Assembly (NCBI RefSeq): GCF_002775205.1
Contig: NC_036457.1
Coordinates: forward strand, 3,767,650-3,831,649
Origin: Xiphophorus maculatus
Taxonomy: Eukaryota; Chordata; Actinopteri; Cyprinodontiformes; Poeciliidae
Direction: 5' to 3'
Length of the DNA stretch: 64,000 nt
Shown piece by piece: positions 61,529 through 64,000 of this stretch; within the stretch, counting starts at the first letter, position 1, and the number at the start of each line of letters is the position of its first letter. The notes under the pieces were generated by a model. That model saw nothing but the letters and a program-made list of their open reading frames with translations, was not told the DNA's origin and made no database searches. Both the position numbers and the translations under genes were made by a program.

Positions 61529-62828
61529 AAAAAATGTAGAATTACTCAAAGTTCTTTATGTAGTTTTATTTGAACATTATAAACTGAACTGACCCCTTGT
61601 ATTCACTCAGGTTATGAACTTCAGCTGTCTATTTGTCCCTCTAAAAATACTTATAACTGCATATTTTAATAGTTCAAACACCAAATATACCATAATGTGC
61701 ACAAATATGTAAACTTGAAACTGTTTTAGCACTACCAAAAAATCTACCGTTTTCCTCGTCTACACTCTTGGGGTTTCATCCAATCAGCATAAAGGAAAAT
61801 AAGTGCCGCTCTTTGATTGGCTGCTTTGTAAATGTCAAGTAGCATTGCAACTTTATTTTCAGATTCCAGAGTTGCATTTTCTTTATGGAACTACGTATTT
61901 AGATATGCTCTACCAGAAAATCTGCAAATTTTTCACAGAAAAATCTGTGAATACAGAACTCAGAATAGGCAGAGATCCAATGTACAGGTTATATTTCTGC
62001 AAAACTGTTCATTCAAAAATTATTGCGAGAGTTTGGAGTGATGTTTTGAGGGTTGCAAGTTCAAATCCAACTGGATGATGCCTTGCTTCCTCATATAGTT
62101 GTCAGCAAGACACTTTTAGTTTTTGTTTTGTCTTTGCAGTTTTGATTTTCTTCCTCTTTTCTGGCTTTTTCTTTTTCCCTTTTCTTCCTTTTTTTCTCTT
62201 CTCTTTTCCATTTTTGTCTTAAAAAGGGGGAACGTTTTAATTTTCAAGCCACAAAGTATCATTTAGTGATTTTTTTGTGTTAAAAACCAACTTCAAACGA
62301 TTTTTAACAGTTTTTTTACACTAACAGTTTATGCAAGTTGTCATAAAGACTTTTTGTTTAAGTGTGAAAAAGTATTTGCTGGAGTTTTAAAGGACAGTAA
62401 ATGGACTTGGTTCTGTCCAGTTGGGTTTTAGCCTCCTCAGGTTGTCAGAACTCCCTTCTGCTTAATGCATCTTAATATTTTTCAGTAAACATTCAGCGGG
62501 AGCTGCAACATCTCAGCAGCACCTTGTAGCTGATGATTAACTGGACTCCGTTGTTCTGAACGGTTGAGCAGCTGCAGCCAGATGAGCTCAGCCTGCAGAT
62601 TTCATGTTTGACAGGAAAAAAGAAGCAGAAGGAAAGAAAACCAGGCGAAAATTGCTCAGCATTCCAGAAAACCAAAATAAACAGGAGGAGGACAAGGTCT
62701 GGTTTCAGAAACAGAAACGTCATGGAAGAGAAGGAGAGAGGGAAGGAGGAGGGGAAGGGGTTCGTACAAAAGGAAAGTCTGTGTGTTGGAGCTCACAAAG
62801 CCCCTCCCTCCTTCTGTTCTCCCAACAG
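61529..62828. other. Non-coding stretch
   Basis: No gene recognised. Contains a polypyrimidine tract at 62090-62220 and short unsupported frames at 61803-62078. Confidence 0.5.
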
Positions 62829-62918
62829 ATGAGCAGAAAGAGGGAGAGAGAGAGAGAGGAGCTGGAAGGACGCAGAGGAGGACGGAGAATGAAGAGGCAG
62901 CTGTGGATCTGAAAACCG
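62829..62918 (+). other. Exon-like segment, charged, product unknown
   Basis: Acceptor TTCTGTTCTCCCAACAG and donor CCG/GTAAAA bound exactly 90 bases. In phase 1 the frame reads EQKEGERERGAGRTQRRTEN then EEAAVDLKT. Low-complexity GAGA content weakens the case. It would join in frame to the segment at 56223-56290. Confidence 0.25.
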
Positions 62919-63486
62919 GTAAAAATCCTGAATCTTCATCATCATTTTACACTGAGAAGCAGAAAGTTTTAGTTTCATTTTATCATCTGATGAGATCCTG
63001 GTTCTGGATAAAACTGATTTTAGGTCATTTAGGTCATTTCTGCTCATTTCAGAGAGAGAGAGAGAGAGCTGCATGTTAAACGGAGCAGGTGGAATTACTG
63101 CAGCAGAGTTAAAGACGTTTCATTGGTTGGTGAAATAATCAGTAAATGTTCAAAATAATAGAAAAATCTGAAGGTGATCAGGAATCTAATGTCAGCATTT
63201 CTGATTTGATCCTGAATAATTTAGTTAAAATGAGTCAAACCTTAAAGTTTAGAATTATTGCAGCTTTTTGATGCCTTGAATTTTCAGCTCTGTTGGTTCA
63301 TGATGAGTTCAGGTGCTTTATAAGTACAGTCTTAGTCTGATTTGATCGCCAGGGGTTCCTACAATTTAACAGTTAATAAAATGTCCTCAACAAACATCTG
63401 AAAAGTGTGGCGTGCCTTTGAGGTAAAACTTTGTGGAACCACTTTTCTATACAGTTACAGCTGCAGATTTTTGGGTGGGGGGGGAT

Positions 63487-63650
63487 CTACAACAGGTTCT
63501 GCAGCATCTTCTTACCAGAAGAAATGAATCTTCTCCATATTATTATACTGCCATCATCATGCTTAACAATGGGGATGAATGATGATTTACTTAGTTTTCC
63601 TTTGGGATAAATAAAGTATTTTTGAATGTCAATTTGAATTTTAACAGTTA
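63487..63650 (-). mobile_element. Tc1-like transposase relic
   Basis: The minus-strand frame contains PIVKHDDGSIIIWRRF, a worn form of the Tc1 motif VKHGGGSIMLWG-F. The 156-codon frame around it is otherwise unrelated to transposase and should not be read as a gene. Confidence 0.6.
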
Positions 63651-64000
63651 GTTGTTTTTTTTCGCTTTTTCTGCCAATCTTATCATTTTGCATGGAGGCC
63701 ATTTCTCCTAAATGCCTTTTAGCTTTTTTCAGCAGTTTCTTTGTTTTTGCTGCTCTTCTATTAAAACCAGAACTGTTCGGTGCACGACTACAGTTCGTCC
63801 TGTGAAATTCTGCATAATATGAAAAAAGATGTAACAAGTGAAATAAACTTTTCACCAATATTATGGAACGATTGATATAAAAGGATCTTAAATCTTGCTG
63901 AAAAGTTACCAGTAGGTTTGTTTTGTCTTTTTTAAATGTGCTGAAATATTTGAACAAGAAAGATTTTGTATTTTTGCAGTGTATGAAATGAAAGCAAAGC

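Noticed and set aside
63487-63957. A 156-codon minus-strand frame as a novel gene
   Set aside because: Its C-terminal part is a worn Tc1 transposase motif and the rest lacks any domain; it is best read as transposon debris.
1-64000. CRISPR arrays, bacterial operons, tRNA or rRNA genes
   Set aside because: The window is vertebrate; no spaced palindromic array, Shine-Dalgarno-led gene string or cloverleaf with internal promoter boxes was recognised.

Overview
The window is vertebrate, almost certainly teleost. It has large introns with GT-AG sites, one AT-AC (U12-type) intron, many decayed Tc1-like transposon pieces, fish-type interspersed repeats, and a THAP-E2F6 fusion of the kind reported in zebrafish. 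No species can be named from sequence alone. Exon boundaries were built by hand from reading frames and splice-site phases and were not checked against transcripts.

Layout. (1) 1-8143, + strand: the 3' part of an endothelin gene in three exons, carrying the mature peptide, the endothelin-like repeat and the C-terminus. (2) 8.2-16.3 kb: mostly non-coding and transposon-derived. It holds a frameshifted B30.2/SPRY relic (14.76-15.13 kb) preceded by two paralogous exon-like units (13.25 and 13.8 kb), perhaps the remains of an NLR-B30.2 gene. (3) 16.6-22.2 kb, + strand: a nine-exon THAP-E2F6-type gene, predicted 363 aa, with a clear U12 AT-AC intron in the E2F part and a degenerate E2F DNA-recognition motif. 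(4) 24.1-41.8 kb, + strand: three tandem copies (A, B, C) of an immunoglobulin-superfamily receptor gene. Copy B is an intact V-C-V-C receptor of 478 aa. Copy A has a 1-nt deletion in its second Ig exon and has lost a canonical cysteine. Copy C lacks the second Ig exon, which is replaced by an inverted piece of the intergenic spacer, and has a shortened tail. All three share a transmembrane segment with a buried lysine and a short tail without an obvious signalling motif. This suggests an adaptor-paired activating receptor. (5) 42-64 kb: no confidently identified gene. It holds transposon relics, MITEs, minisatellites, a promoter-like cluster (CRE, kappa-B, TATA) at 52.24-52.35 kb, and several isolated exon-like segments with good splice signals that I could not assign to a family.

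The genes are not a functional operon-like unit. Endothelin is a secreted vasoactive and developmental peptide, the THAP-E2F6 product is a nuclear regulator, and the Ig cluster is a rapidly evolving immune-type receptor family.
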